A stretch of 64,000 nucleotides of DNA from NCBI GenBank assembly GCA_011800805.1, contig MPNW01000088.1, positions 122,057-186,056 on the forward strand, given 5' to 3'. The notes under the pieces are model-generated. The model had not been told where the DNA came from, did no database searches, and saw nothing but the letters and a program-made list of their open reading frames with translations. Below are positions 39,416-51,049 of this stretch, one piece after another. This DNA comes from Hirudo medicinalis. Its lineage: Eukaryota; Annelida; Clitellata; Hirudinida; Hirudinidae. Made by a program: the position numbers and the translations under genes. Numbering within the stretch: the first letter of the stretch is position 1; each line of letters starts with the position of its first letter.

Positions 39416-42163
39416 ATGCGTTATAATCTAAGAAGAAGATTCCTACGGTATAGCATCATCTATGGTATGATATACATAACGTTAATTTATTCTTTAGAAA
39501 TCATCGGGGCAGCCTTTTCCCGACCCCATCACTTGGAAAACGGCACACCTCAAGGCAGCGTTTTGAGTCCACTTCTCTTCATTATCATGATGAACGGGAT
39601 GGCAAGACCAATAAAGGGAGTCCAGCTGTCGATGTANNNNNNNNNNNNNNNNNNNNNNNNNNNNNNNNNNNNNNNNNNNNNNNNNNNNNNNNNNNNNNNN
39701 NNNNNNNNNNNNNNNNNNNNNNNNNNNNNNNNNNNNNNNNNNNNNNNNNNNNNNNNNNNNNNNNNNNNNNNNNNNNNNNNNNNNNNNNNNNNNNNNNNNN
39801 NNNNNNNNNNNNNNNNNNNNNNNNNNNNNNNNNNNNNNNNNNNNNNNNNNNNNNNNNNNNNNNNNNNNNNNNNNNNNNNNNNNNNNNNNNNNNNNNNNNN
39901 NNNNNNNNNNNNNNNNNNNNNNNNNNNNNNNNNNNNNNNNNNNNNNNNNNNNNNNNNNNNNNNNNNNNNNNNNNNNNNNNNNNNNNNNNNNNNNNNNNNN
40001 NNNNNNNNNNNNNNNNNNNNNNNNNNNNNNNNNNNNNNNNNNNNNNNNNNNNNNNNNNNNNNNNNNNNNNNNNNNNNNNNNNNNNNNNNNNNNNNNNNNN
40101 NNNNNNNNNNNNNNNNNNNNNNNNNNNNNNNNNNNNNNNNNNNNNNNNNNNNNNNNNNNNNNNNNNNNNNNNNNNNNNNNNNNNNNNNNNNNNNNNNNNN
40201 NNNNNNNNNNNNNNNNNNNNNNNNNNNNNNNNNNNNNNNNNNNNNNNNNNNNNNNNNNNNNNNNNNNNNNNNNNNNNNNNNNNNNNNNNNNNNNNNNNNN
40301 NNNNNNNNNNNNNNNNNNNNNNNNNNNNNNNNNNNNNNNNNNNNNNNNNNNNNNNNNNNNNNNNNNNNNNNNNNNNNNNNNNNNNNNNNNNNNNNNNNNN
40401 NNNNNNNNNNNNNNNNNNNNNNNNNNNNNNNNNNNNNCAAGGCAGCGTTTTGAGTCCACTTCTCTTCATTATCATGATGAACGGGATGGCAAGACCAATA
40501 AAGGGAGTCCAGCTGTCGATGTATGCAGACGACATCGCCCTTTGGACCACCGGTTCCAAACTGGTTGATATTACGTCCCGTATGAAAAAGTAACTGAACG
40601 AAACAGCTAAGTTCTTATTTGCCAATGGTTTTAAAATATACACTAGTAAGTTGCAAGCAGTTCTTTTCCGCAGAAACACAATGGGCGCCAACGTCAAGCT
40701 CAGTATCGGCAACGAGCTCCTCTCGCTTTCCAATACTGCTACCTTCTTGGGCATCGTCTTAGACGAGAGGCTATCTTGGAGCGCCCACGCTCAAACAGTA
40801 AAGATGCTTAAAGCGTCTTAATGCCTTGAGAGCTATCTCTGGCAGCTCATGGGGAGCGAGTAAGTCTAGTCTACCGCAAGTGTATCGAGCCACCATCAGA
40901 TCTGTAATGGACTATGGGTGCGAAGCAGTTGATCTGGGAAACGTAGGAATCAAGAGCGTCTACGAGAAGATCCAGGCGCAGGCTGCTGCGGCAGCATGCA
41001 TGAAACCAGCACTGCACCATTACAGGTGGAGAATGGAGAACCTCCACACGATTTTCGCCGACAGAAGCTCATGGCATATCATGCACTCAAAATGATTTCA
41101 AATAACAACAATATAAAAATAAATGAAGCAAGAAGTTGTTATTTTCTTTTAGATACGAATAAAAATAAAACACAAGCTAGGCTCCATCTGATGATGAAGA
41201 AGAAAAAGAAAAAGCAGCTCGCGCCGTTAGAAACAATCGAAGCGCTCATTCCGATAAACTTTGTCGAAGATTTTCAGAAAAGAGCAAACAGGGAAAGGCT
41301 GGACGAAATAGCTCCCTGGGGGCTAAAGACGGAAGATGGGAAGGCGGGGATCGGGATATATATCCCACAAAAAGACTTGAAGCTCAGTATCAGAACTTCA
41401 AGTCACAGCAGCTTCAGCTCCACGGAACTAGCAGCCATCGAGAGTTGCCTGCTGCAGGTGAAGGAATCCTACCAGGGGAGACACTTAAATTACTCATTTT
41501 CACTGACTCCCTGAATTCTCTGATGAACTTGGAAGAAAGCAACAATGCCTATAACGACTATGATGTTTACAGAATTATTTCGACTATTTCAGAGCTTCAA
41601 GAAAAAGGCAAAGAAGTCACACTGGTCTGGGTACCTGTCATATTGGAATTCCTGGAAATTAGCAAGCGGACACCCTGGCAAAAGCTGCTACAACCAAGGA
41701 TACAATTGAGTGCTACATTCCGGCAACAATCAAGGACTCAAAGAGGATCATCGACCAAAATGACCTGCAGCAATGGCAGACCAGATGGGAAAACGAAGAA
41801 GAGAAGCACTATAAGCTAGTGGAGAAAAGAGTGTCGGTAAAGAGCAAATTCCAATGTGCCTCAGGGAGGAAGGAGATTTTGATCTCTAAACTCCGTCTTT
41901 GAAAATGCGCTCTAAATCGACACCTCTTTAAGATGAGGCGTCAAGCAAACGGTAAATGCCAAACCTGTCCTCAGGAGGATGAGACTGTCCAGCATTTCCT
42001 AATGGAATGTCCGGCCCAATCAAGCCTGAGAAGAGCAATGAGGGGCAAAATAAATACACTGGAGTTGAGTTCCATGCTTAGCAATACTGCTAGTGTGGAG
42101 CTAATATACCAGTGGAATTATAAAAACCGCCGATATCTGATACGACCATCTATCACATTATGA
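39416..42163 (+). pseudogene. LINE ORF2 with RT, RNase H and CCHC finger (I-group-like, 5' truncated, inactive)
   Basis: RT block ENGTPQGSVLSPLLF at about 39,536-39,580, then the assembly gap, then YADDIALWTTGSKL from about 40,523. Next come FLGIVLDERLSW and the thumb (QVYRATIRSVMDYG). An RNase H domain follows (GIGIYIPQ, STELAAIESCL, FTDSLNSL with its acidic residues, and WVP), and a C-terminal CCHC-like finger CQTCPQEDETVQHFLMEC. An in-frame TAA at 40,591-40,593 and several frame changes inactivate it. The 3' end has AATAAA near 42,231. RT plus RNase H without a restriction-like nuclease points to the I group of LINEs; the finer clade is uncertain. Confidence 0.8.
39637..40437. other. Assembly gap (801 N), flanked by an exact 86-bp duplication
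   Basis: The 86 bases before the gap (39,551-39,636) are identical to the 86 bases after it (40,438-40,523). Long frames running through the N are artefacts. Confidence 0.95.
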
Positions 42164-42394
42164 ACTTTTGTTGTTTTTTCCTTCTGTTGTCTTCGTTGTT
42201 GTCCTATTCATCAAATTATGCTGAGGACATCAATAAAAATACTGCATACTACCTAGAAATCACACTGTTGTCCTTTTTTTAACTAGTGTTTGATTTAATG
42301 AAAAAAACATAAAATGAATAGAAATGCCTCTCACAATGTTATTATTACAAACAGCAAATAATTACAAAATTGCAAATAATGTTTGAAACGTTTA

Positions 42395-42560
42395 TGGTGA
42401 AGAGCAGTGCCGGATTAAGCCTGTGGGGAACACTTGGAAGGCAGGCCCCTTTCCACCTCCCATTTAGGGACCATCCATATATGACGTCCACAAGAAAACT
42501 GGACTTTTGCACCCCCCTTGTGGACGTTCACACACCGGCAACAAAGTGCACATCTATCTC
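42395..42560 (+). repeat. Possible DNA-element end
   Basis: AGCAGTGCCGGATTAAGCC is a wording common at ends of non-autonomous DNA transposons. The matching other end was not found. Confidence 0.3.
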
Positions 42561-43034
42561 CCTAATTTAAAGGCCGGCACAATGACCCTCCATGCGGGTA
42601 TCACGAGTCCACGACAAGACAACGCAAGCTAAGAGTGAGGCCCCTCACGAAATCTAAGTTTAAAATTTATATGTTCTCACTCCCAATTTATGGGTCGAAT
42701 TGTTAAAAAAAAAAGTAGCTTTATTTTACTACATTTTTACTGCGTTTATTGTTTTTGTGGACTTTCACATTCTGCATAGCTTTTCAAGCTGGTCAGTGAC
42801 GCTACAACAGTATTTAGATCGAGTTTTGTGTGTTACAGAATGTTATTAGTAAGCATCTGTTCTTTGCAGGATATCATTCCAGAAGATGTTGTAAATACCT
42901 GTTTCAAGCTGATTTATCTGTCTTAACAGTCCTTTTGCTTCAATGTCATCATCAATTTGTTGAAACAAAGTACATCTTTAATCTGCTGGTAGTCATGCTT
43001 AAGTGCCTTCGTTGCGTCAGCTCTGAAGGACCAA

Positions 43035-44760
43035 CGCGTTGTTGTGACACGTTTGAGAGTCAATGACGAATCAATGATGAATGTTTCAAAGCTAAATGCT
43101 CTTGGCAAAGTAGACGACAGCGACAAAGTTTACTGCGTTCACTGCAGTAAACAATTTGCTTTCCGTGGTTCAAATACGTCGCTAACGTATCACCTTCGTC
43201 ACAAACATCATCTCAAATATCAAGACGTTGCCGACAGTTACCGGCAGAAGAGTTCTGAAGCACGATCAATAACGAATTTCTTATCATACAAACAAGCCTG
43301 TAAGCGACAAAACTTCTGCAGACTTGAAAGTCGCTTTAGCTCTCTATATTGCCAGTTCAGGACGCCCGACTTTAATTGTGGAAGATGATGGACTACGGAC
43401 AGTGCTACGGACAGCTCTTCAAAACCAGGCCTACAACTTTTCCAGTCGACGTATAAACGACACTGTGATTGGTGATATGTACAAAGATAAGTTAGCAGAG
43501 CATAAGAAAGTTATGGAAAGTATTCACAGCTATTGATTTTTTGACATCGAACAACAACGAATCTTACTATGGTGGTACACTGGATTGGTTCGGACTGGAA
43601 ACTGAAATCAGTAGCATTAGGATGCTTACTTGTTGATGAACGACACACAGCTGAAAACGTTGCCAGTTTTTTCGAAGAGTTTGTTGCAACATGGAACATC
43701 ACTGATAAGATATGCTGCATCGTCACAGACAATGCACGAACATGGTTTCTGCAATCGGACGAAATGATTACAGTCACATACCATGTATCGCACACTGTTT
43801 TCAACTTAGCATATTAGCAGGTTTGAAGGCAGCTGACTCATCACCTCTTTTGGCAAAATGTCGACACTTAGTTGGGCATTTCAAGCACAATTCAGCCAAC
43901 ACGTCTGAACTGAAGAGACGCCATTCCAGTGTCTATCAGCCGATAGAAGATGTCATTTTCCACAAATTGCAGCAGGATGTGGCAACTTGTTGGAACAGTA
44001 CCTACATGATGTTGACCAGATTGTTGGAAGTCAAAGATGCCATAACTCAGTATTATGTTGATCACATAAAAAAACTACAGTGGACCTAAACTGACAGAGT
44101 CGGATTGGGACAAAATGGCCAAATATACGTCAGTCTTAGGTTCACTTGCAGATGTTACTGAATATGTTGGGAGTGAATAATATGCGACATGTTCTGCCGT
44201 TCTTCCATTAGAGGTCTTTTTGCATAGATTGTTATTGGTTAATGATGACGATCCAGGTTACATTGCGAAATTCACAATTTCAACATTCAATGACTTCACG
44301 AACAGAATCGAAGGCATTGATGCTTTGCCAACGTTGCAAATGGCTGTGGCCTTAAATCCACGATACAAGAGACTAACGTTTATAAGAAGATCAAAACGAG
44401 AAGCGATATGGACAGCATTGTCAAATGCATTCAGAGCCTTCTATGATCGAAAACAGCGAGCAGGACGTCCAACAAAAGAAAAAAACAGTGAGACAAGATC
44501 ACCTGTGCCGAAGAGACGAAAACTTACTCTGTTGCTGAGTGACTCTGAATGGCAGTCCTCAGCTGACGAATCAGATGCAGTACACAGTGCAGAGTCCGAG
44601 CTGATGCGGTACCACGAAGAAGCTCCCATTCCAGAAACAGAAGACCCTCTCATGTGGTGGAAACTTAATAACCACCGTTTTCCTGTCCTAGGCAGTTCTA
44701 CAGGTATATCATCAATAAAATGCAATCATGTTTGCTTCCAGGAAATGTAAACGCTCTGGT
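43035..44760 (+). pseudogene. Second hAT transposase, BED-finger type (inactive)
   Basis: A BED finger VYCVHCSKQFAF...LTYHLRHKHH (about 43,125-43,215) is followed, after a shift, by a catalytic-core frame (IGSDWKLKSVALGCLLVDERHTAENV, about 43,580-43,655). Another shifted frame has YSHIPCIAHCFQL and DVATCWNSTYMMLTRLLEV (about 43,755-44,030). The last open frame, 44,220-44,750, has ALNPRYKRL and the hAT dimerisation block EDPLMWWKLNNHRFPVLG. At least three frameshifts or stops separate these blocks. A sequence TTCGCAGCCCTAC near 45,181-45,193 could be the 3' terminal repeat; no 5' partner was seen. Confidence 0.8.
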
Positions 44761-44819
44761 TTGTTTACGTGACTATCTAAAGTGATGCCTACTTGCCTTA
44801 CATAAAGTGACTGATTGCA

Positions 44820-44897
44820 TTATTATTATTATTATTGTTATTGTTATTGTCATTGTCATTGTCATTGACATTGTCATTGTCATTGTCATTGTCATTG

Positions 44898-44928
<31 letters not shown>

Positions 44929-44930
44929 AC
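44820..44930. repeat. ATT / GTCATT microsatellite
   Basis: Perfect and near-perfect units of ATT, GTTATT and GTCATT over about 110 bp, flanked by ATT runs. Confidence 0.9.
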
Positions 44931-45239
44931 AGTATTATTACTTCTTATAATTAAATTAATTTTCAGTTTTTAAGCAAATAAACGAATTAAAAACGTGTTT
45001 GTGTGAAGTTAAGTCATAGATTGTTTTAGCTAACTAGGGTCGGGTGATTGTTTGTAGTGTATACTGACTAAAGCAGAGTTGCGATGCAACCAGATCAGCT
45101 AAAAGTAGACGGAATATATGTGCGTTATATTTAATCGATTTTTAAAAAATTGATTAATCGATCAAGAAAATTTTAATTGTTCGCAGCCCTACAAATTTTG
45201 TTAACAATAACCTATTAAACATTTATCAAATCCATAGTT

Positions 45240-45450
45240 TACAAATTGCACTTTTTATGTTTTCTTATGATTATAATGCCCTTCCTAAGATATTTAGAGT
45301 TTCTTTTTTCTGAAGTAATAACTATAATAACCCTACTCACTTTCTTCGTTCCACACATGAATACACTCCCTCATTTGCTAAATCTACTTTCAAACTCTTT
45401 TCTATTCAATATTATGGTCCATGATTATACTCTTCAATTCCATTATCAAT
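45240..45450 (+). pseudogene. LINE ORF2 extreme C-terminus remnant
   Basis: One frame contains HFLRSTHEYTPSFAKSTF and KLFSIQYYGP, resembling the closing block of CR1/L2-like LINE polymerases (TRS...KFSI.Y.GP..WN). No further domain remains. Confidence 0.4.
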
Positions 45451-45714
45451 AAAAGATCAATTACAATCTTGTCCTTTCAATATTCTTTATCTGTTGTTTA
45501 AAAAGTCTTACAAGTTGTAAATATTGCGCGGTGTACTTTAAGTAGTTCATTTGTTTACTTTTGTTCTTAGGGTGCCTACTTGTGACATGTTAATGAGGGT
45601 CAGTCTGATAGCGGAAGCTTGTGTTTGCTTAAGGCTGACCCTTGAGTTATTTTATTTGGGTTCTTATGTTGCTTTGTTGTTTGTTATTGCGATATTGAAT
45701 AAAATTGCTAAAAA

Positions 45715-46120
45715 AAACCTCAGGTCGGCCTACCGCTTCGAGCAACTTCAGCGTATCATCAACGCAGCTGCTAAAATCATAAACAACAAAAGAAAACATG
45801 ACCACGTAAATCCTTTTCTTCATGATCTCCACTGGCTACGCATTTGCCAGAGAATTGACTACAAAATCTCTTCACTCGTTTTCAAGTCTCTCCTGAATCA
45901 TGTACCTGCCTTTCACTCGCACTGCACAAATTCTTGCTAGGCGCTGGCTCAGATCAGCAACCAGGTCCCTCAAAGGAGGGACCTCAAATCATCTGCCAGA
46001 TGTGCGACACTGGATAGCAAGTCTATAGATGTTGTTGGCCTACAGATCTGGAATAGAATTTCCCCTCGATTACCAACACTGATCCAGCCGGATTTCACTA
46101 GTCCTCAAAACCTTCCTCTA
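45715..46120 (+). pseudogene. L2/CR1-type LINE RT C-terminal remnant
   Basis: FEQLQRIINAAAKIINNKRKHDHVNPF, LHWLRICQRIDYKISSLVFKSL and NHVPAF closely follow the L2/CR1 block (QNAAARL...LHWLPV.QRIDFKI..L..K.L....P.Y). The frame ends in a stop at 45,938-45,940. Decayed sequence continues towards SLKGGTSNHLPDVR. Confidence 0.7.
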
Positions 46121-46121
46121 C

Positions 46122-46182
46122 ATTAGTGGTCTTGAAGTTCTGTTGAACATACGCCACTCTAATCAAACTCTGCATCGTTATC
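46122..46182 (+). repeat. LINE tail, inverted relative to 47,259-47,311
   Basis: TTAGTGGTCTTGAAGTTCTG and CGCCACTCTAATCAAACTC recur, reverse-complemented, at 47,259-47,311. This is the 3' untranslated end of the adjoining L2-like remnant. Confidence 0.65.
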
Positions 46183-47184
46183 GTTATTATAGTTAGAGTA
46201 GCTTGACAAAGAAAAACCACTACAATTTTATACAAAAAATCTCAACTAATAATATTTGAGATACAAACATTATTTGTTGGTGTTGTGGATTGGTTGTAGA
46301 GAGATGTTAAAATAGAGCTTCTTAAGGACTTAATAGATCCGAGTTCGTCTTTTCGGTATTTCTGCTGGACCAAGAAGTAAAGTGATTGGAAGTTTTTTCT
46401 GAGATTTTTTCAAGAGCACGAGGATCGCTTGCAAGATGGAAAGCATGTCAACTATCTTGGGTATATTTTTAATCGTGTTGACTAGTTCTAGACAATGGGC
46501 ATGGCACTGAATGTGTGCCTGATACGCTTATATACGCTTGTACTGTTTTAAGTACGAATAAACTTTTTCACTAAATGTATATTTGTAGTTTTTAATAACC
46601 GACTGATAACGGCCATCGTCAGGGTAATATGAAAATACGAAAATTTAAAGTGACAGTCACATGAATATTTAAATTTGAAATTACAATTTACATGCAAGTG
46701 TCAGATATTTGATTATAGAAATGAAACTAAAATATAACATGCCTAAGACCAGGGACCAACATTTTTTTCATGATCTCTTTTTTTGTTTGGCGAGCTTATT
46801 TTAACAAAACTTGTTTAAAACTAAAAAAAAGTTATGCAATGTTGCTTTCTTTGACATTGCATCTAGGACCAAAAAAATAGTAACCAAAAATTTTGACACT
46901 GATGTTTGGCATGCAAGTTAATTTAGAAGGCCTCAAACCGACGATTAAAGCAAGAGTGACAACCCCATGATGTGTCAAACCAGCTCACGCAATCAGACTT
47001 GGATAAGGAGCGCTAGGCAAATGGTTGTCCTAACAACAAAGTTCAGAATGATTAAGAATGATAATTAAGCATCTACTCAAACATACAAAACAAATAACTA
47101 TTAAAAGAAATAAAGACTACACTAATCAAACTCACCGAGATGTTTGCGAATCCACGAATTTACTCTTAATAAGATTTTCAATAA

Positions 47185-47345
47185 ATAACAAACACGAATG
47201 AACGTAGTACGAGCAAGTTGATGAAAAAGTCAACAGAATGCACGAACAATAACGATATAGAGTTTGATTAGAGTGGCATATGTTAAGCAGAACTTCAAGA
47301 CCACTAATATGCTATGGTCTCGGAGTTTCTTCTGATCAAAAGAAA
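47185..47345 (-). repeat. Second copy of the L2-like tail, minus orientation
   Basis: Contains the reverse complement of 46,122-46,182, followed by CACGAATGAACGTA and TGAAAAAGTCAACAGAATGC blocks also present at 23,869-23,935. Three copies of this family therefore lie in the window. Confidence 0.6.
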
Positions 47346-47349
47346 AAAA

Positions 47350-48090
47350 AAGATCACTAGCCGCTCTGAAGAACAAGCATGACATGGCGAGGGCCTGGTA
47401 AGGTGATTCTTTTTGATGTGTGGCTCACATATTGTGATAACATACCGATGCCACCCTCTCACCCCATCCCCCTAACAACGTCCCCGCCTAAGACCTTGGA
47501 GATCCACCAAGTCTACGCGCCCAGTTTTTAGGGAATTTGTTCCTTTACCTTAAAATACGAAAACTTGTATTGAAATTTAAGTTCTGACAAGTCATTCTTA
47601 AAAGCTTATGCGTAATTTAGTAACGATATTGAATACAATTATCTATCCTTATGCATGTTATTCGTTAAGATGAGTCTTAGACGGCCTTCCCTTAGTTAAT
47701 CGATACAATCACATTTTTCTTTAGACAATTTTGCATCATTTTGCCAAAAGTATTTTTCAACTTTGACGTTTTCTTCAAATATCTATGGAATCTTGCGTCA
47801 TCAAGATTTTTCATGATGTTTGTGAACATTTTTTAATCTTCAATCGATTAACGTTAAAATGTTTATAAGTTGTCTCTAAATCGTTCTCAATAAATGTTAA
47901 CATGATTTAATTTAAATCACCAATACTTACCAAATTGTAAATCAAGAAGTGTTTACGCATTGTGTTTCAAATTAATACTTTGAAATTTTTAAGAATATGA
48001 ATTTATATATTAATTAGCCATTTAGATATTAGATGCTTTGATTTGATTAGTCATATTATCGCCGCGCTCCGCCATTTGCTTCCTTTTAAA
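47350..48090. other. Upstream region of ZC3H3
   Basis: No coding sequence. The last 30 bp before the start codon include a small CG-containing stretch (ATCGCCGCGCTCCGCC) in AT-rich DNA, a plausible promoter-proximal segment. No TATA box is obvious at a fixed distance. Confidence 0.4.
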
Positions 48091-50074
48091 ATGTCGAGAT
48101 TGGAAGTTGAGTCTCTAAAGGAGGAGTATGCATATTATTCAGGTTGGTTAATATGTCTTCAGTCAGCATTTGTGGCACTGTTAAACACACGGGGTTAAGT
48201 CTTTTACACGAAATGAAAAGTACTGTAACGTCGCTTCGCCTAGGGCATTAACAAACAAATTCTAAAATTGTTAGATTGTTTCATAATAATTATTTTTTAG
48301 ACTCCGGGAATACTGTTTCTATCATCAACAGATTTAACTTGTTTTTGATGCAAATTAGTCAAACAAAGTAATAATCTTGTGACATTTAGACAAATTCATT
48401 TCAGGTGTGCTTAGGAATCTTTATGGGAATAATGGCACCCAAAAAATAAATAGAAAATTGATTGGAACTGTCAGTCAAAATGTTTTAAGCCTCAAGAAAC
48501 ATGCACATTCCCACAAAAGTAGACTAATTCTTCAAGGGAACGGAACCATTTCTTCGCCTTTCAAGTTTGGAAATAGAAAAAGCAAAGGTCAAGATTATAG
48601 ATACAGGCCTCAATTACATGACATGAATTCATACAAAACAAATGTGCCCTTCCACTCATATGTCAAGTCCAGAAACGTTACTAATTTGATGCTTGGAAAT
48701 GCTGACTTTCAACATTTATATAGTAATGCTCCAAAGACATTTAATCCAAGGCCATTTGTTGGTAAATATGCACTCAAAAGAGCTCAAGCAGGCAAGATAA
48801 CAGGTTCTTGTGGTGATTACAGAAATATATTTGGCTTTCTTTCAATTTTAGACTCTTCAACCAGGAATGTTTCTATCAATAAGGTCTTGGGTCGTAGGGT
48901 TGGAAACCTAAGTAAAAATAAGTACAAGTTTGTTAATGCTCATCTAAAGTTGAAAAACAAATCGAAACCCAGGACTCCAGTGCCTAATTTGTTGAAGGGA
49001 AAATTTGTGCAAGGTATGCTAATTTAATTTCTTTATCACTGACACTCTAAATGCATCATTACTTTTTAAGGACGTCCATCACTGAGCACGTCTCTGAAAA
49101 AACACTTAGCCAGGTTGAAATGAATTTTTCACTGAAACCGAATTTAACAGTAATTTTAAACTTCTGAAATTTTTCAGCCGATTAGTGTCTAGGAGCTCCA
49201 GGTTATTGGCAAGACAGAAATCAAGCAAATTTTGTTTGTTTTTTAATAAGTTTGGCAGGTGTCATAGGGGTACAAAATGCCATGACATTCATGATCCTGA
49301 CAAAATTTCAGTTTGTACAAGGTGAAAGCCAAAACAAAAATAATATCTTTTAATGATGCATAGTCAGATAATCAATTTATCAGGTTTCTGAGAGGAACAT
49401 GTAACATATCAAACTGTCCATTCTCACACAAGATTTTAAAGGAAAAAATGCCAACATGTACATACTTTTTGAGAGGAATGTGCCTAAGGAGTGATTGTCC
49501 TTACAGCCATGTGAATGTTGGCAGAAATGCTGAGGTTTGTCAGGCATTCATAGATGGTCATTGCTCCTTAGGCAATGAGGTGATTTGATAATTTTTTGTT
49601 CATGTTATCATCATGAAGCTGTTAAGTCTAATTCTATTGCAGTGCAAGAAGAAACATGTATATTTGTGTCCAGATTATTCTGTCAAGGGATGCTGTCCAA
49701 GAGATCCTTGTCCAATGCACCATGTACTGGGAAAAAATATTAGACCTCTTCTTGAAAAGGAGTCAAGTGAGCATGAGCCTGATAAATTGTAGGTATTATG
49801 AAAATTATGTTTGGGTTCTATATAAGGTGTCAAATAAATTTCTTTTTTAAGTCCTAATTCAGGCTCAAAAAGTGCTAGAGACATTCAAAATTTCATATCA
49901 TTGGATTTGTCTGTTGATGATCAATCGGGGTCTTGTGATTCCAGCTTCTTTTCAGGTTGTGCATACTTAATAACTTAACAGTTTGTATTCATGTTACTAC
50001 AAGGCAAATGTCAACACCTTTTGACAGATGTTGAAAGCTGGTCAATATTGCCAAAACTCAAAGTAAGTAAGTAA
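48091..50074 (+). CDS. ZC3H3: Zinc finger CCCH domain-containing protein 3
   Basis: Nuclear RNA-binding protein; in other animals it acts in mRNA 3'-end formation and export with the CPSF/poly(A) machinery. Eight exons: 48091-48142, 48405-49013, 49071-49113, 49178-49321, 49384-49579, 49643-49788, 49852-49955, 50028-50074; phases agree and give 446 residues. Five consecutive CCCH fingers are complete: C-x8-C-x5-C-x3-H (CLFFNKFGRC), two C-x7-C-x4-C-x3-H (CTRFLRGTC, CTYFLRGMC) and two C-x7-C-x5-C-x3-H (CQAFIDGHC, CPDYSVKGC). The chosen start gives MSRLEVESLKEEYAYYSG, resembling the short N-terminal helix of the family. A later NKYKFVNA matches the family's N-x-Y-K-W-V element. AATAAA at 50,141 supports the end. 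The last exon could instead splice at AAA/GTAAGT near 50,063. The protein is about half the length of human ZC3H3; the loss is in the disordered N-terminal region. Confidence 0.92.
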
Positions 50075-50140
50075 GTTTAGCTCAATATTGTTGCATCTCA
50101 GGGACGGTAATTTACTTGTAAATTGCTTTTCATATTTTTT

Positions 50141-50146
50141 AATAAA
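50141..50146 (+). terminator. ZC3H3: Polyadenylation signal of ZC3H3
   Basis: AATAAA 67 bases after the stop, with a second AATAAA at 50,153-50,158. Confidence 0.6.
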
Positions 50147-50159
50147 TAATGTAATAAAG

Positions 50160-51003
50160 AGCAAGTTTGGTTTGGAAGACCTTCATTTGCAAGTCTTTGC
50201 TGATCGTGGAATGATTAAAGATGTTTTTTTTTTAAATGCAATAATTGAAGTTTAAGGTTTTAATTTAAAAGTCTGAGGGAAGTGAGTTAAAGAATGATAG
50301 CTATGACATGGTTTAGGGCTTACTTTGAAATCTAAAAAGTAAAAACCTCAAAAGTAGCATAGACATTGAATCTGTATAGTCTGTAGCTCATGCGCTATTC
50401 AAGCAATCAAAGTGACTTACTAATAATGTCTTGCTTTGGATGTGAGCATGAAGGAGTGGGGTACTAGGGTTTCCTGAGAAAAAATATGAACCTGTTGTAA
50501 ACGAATGAGGTGCTGTCCCCCAAATTAGTGATGTAATTAGTGGTGTAAGCAGGTGCTCTAGAGTCCAGGAAGCCAGAGAAACCTCAGGCCAAGACTCAAA
50601 CTGTTCTCACTTTTTGTTTGTTTGGCTAGTGTATGTTGCATGACTGACATGATTTGAGCACACACTCTTTTTGTTGAGCCTCTTGAATGCTCAGCAATAT
50701 TTCAGATGACATGTTGATTAGGATCGGACTTGGTCAGCTATTGGGTTAACACGAAACATGGTCAGCCCGACCAAATCTCAGCCAAATGAAAGTGGGCGGT
50801 GCAAGAGAGGGTTAATACAGAAATCTGCCTTGGCTCAACACTTTTAAAGCTAAACTATTCAACTGTTGATTGAAATATTTGAGTGAGTTGAATAGGTTCT
50901 GCCCCAAATAAAATTCAGATTTGTGGTATCTGTTAATCCATTCTCTGCCCTTGAAATGTCACTTTCAATCAGCCATTTTTTAAGGGTCAAGTAAATTGCA
51001 AGT
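50160..51003. other. Spacer between convergent ZC3H3 and DHCR24
   Basis: No coding sequence or repeat recognised in about 0.85 kb. The two genes end tail to tail. Confidence 0.6.
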
Positions 51004-51009
51004 TTTATT
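51004..51009 (-). terminator. DHCR24: Polyadenylation signal of DHCR24
   Basis: AATAAA on the minus strand, about 41 bases past the stop codon. Confidence 0.65.
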
Positions 51010-51049
51010 TGTTAAGTATTAAACTAATTATTGATCTTGGCAATAGCAT

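Noticed and set aside
39416..40754. Long open frames of 296-389 codons on both strands across the N run
   Set aside because: They consist mostly of undetermined bases; only the LINE-derived flanks are real sequence.
44820..44930. CRISPR-like or satellite array
   Set aside because: It is a simple ATT/GTCATT microsatellite without spacers.
46560..46740. Penelope-like element with a hammerhead-type ribozyme (GATAACGGCCATCGTCAGG)
   Set aside because: The conserved CTGATGA and GAAA core of a hammerhead is not present in the right arrangement, and no reverse transcriptase is attached.
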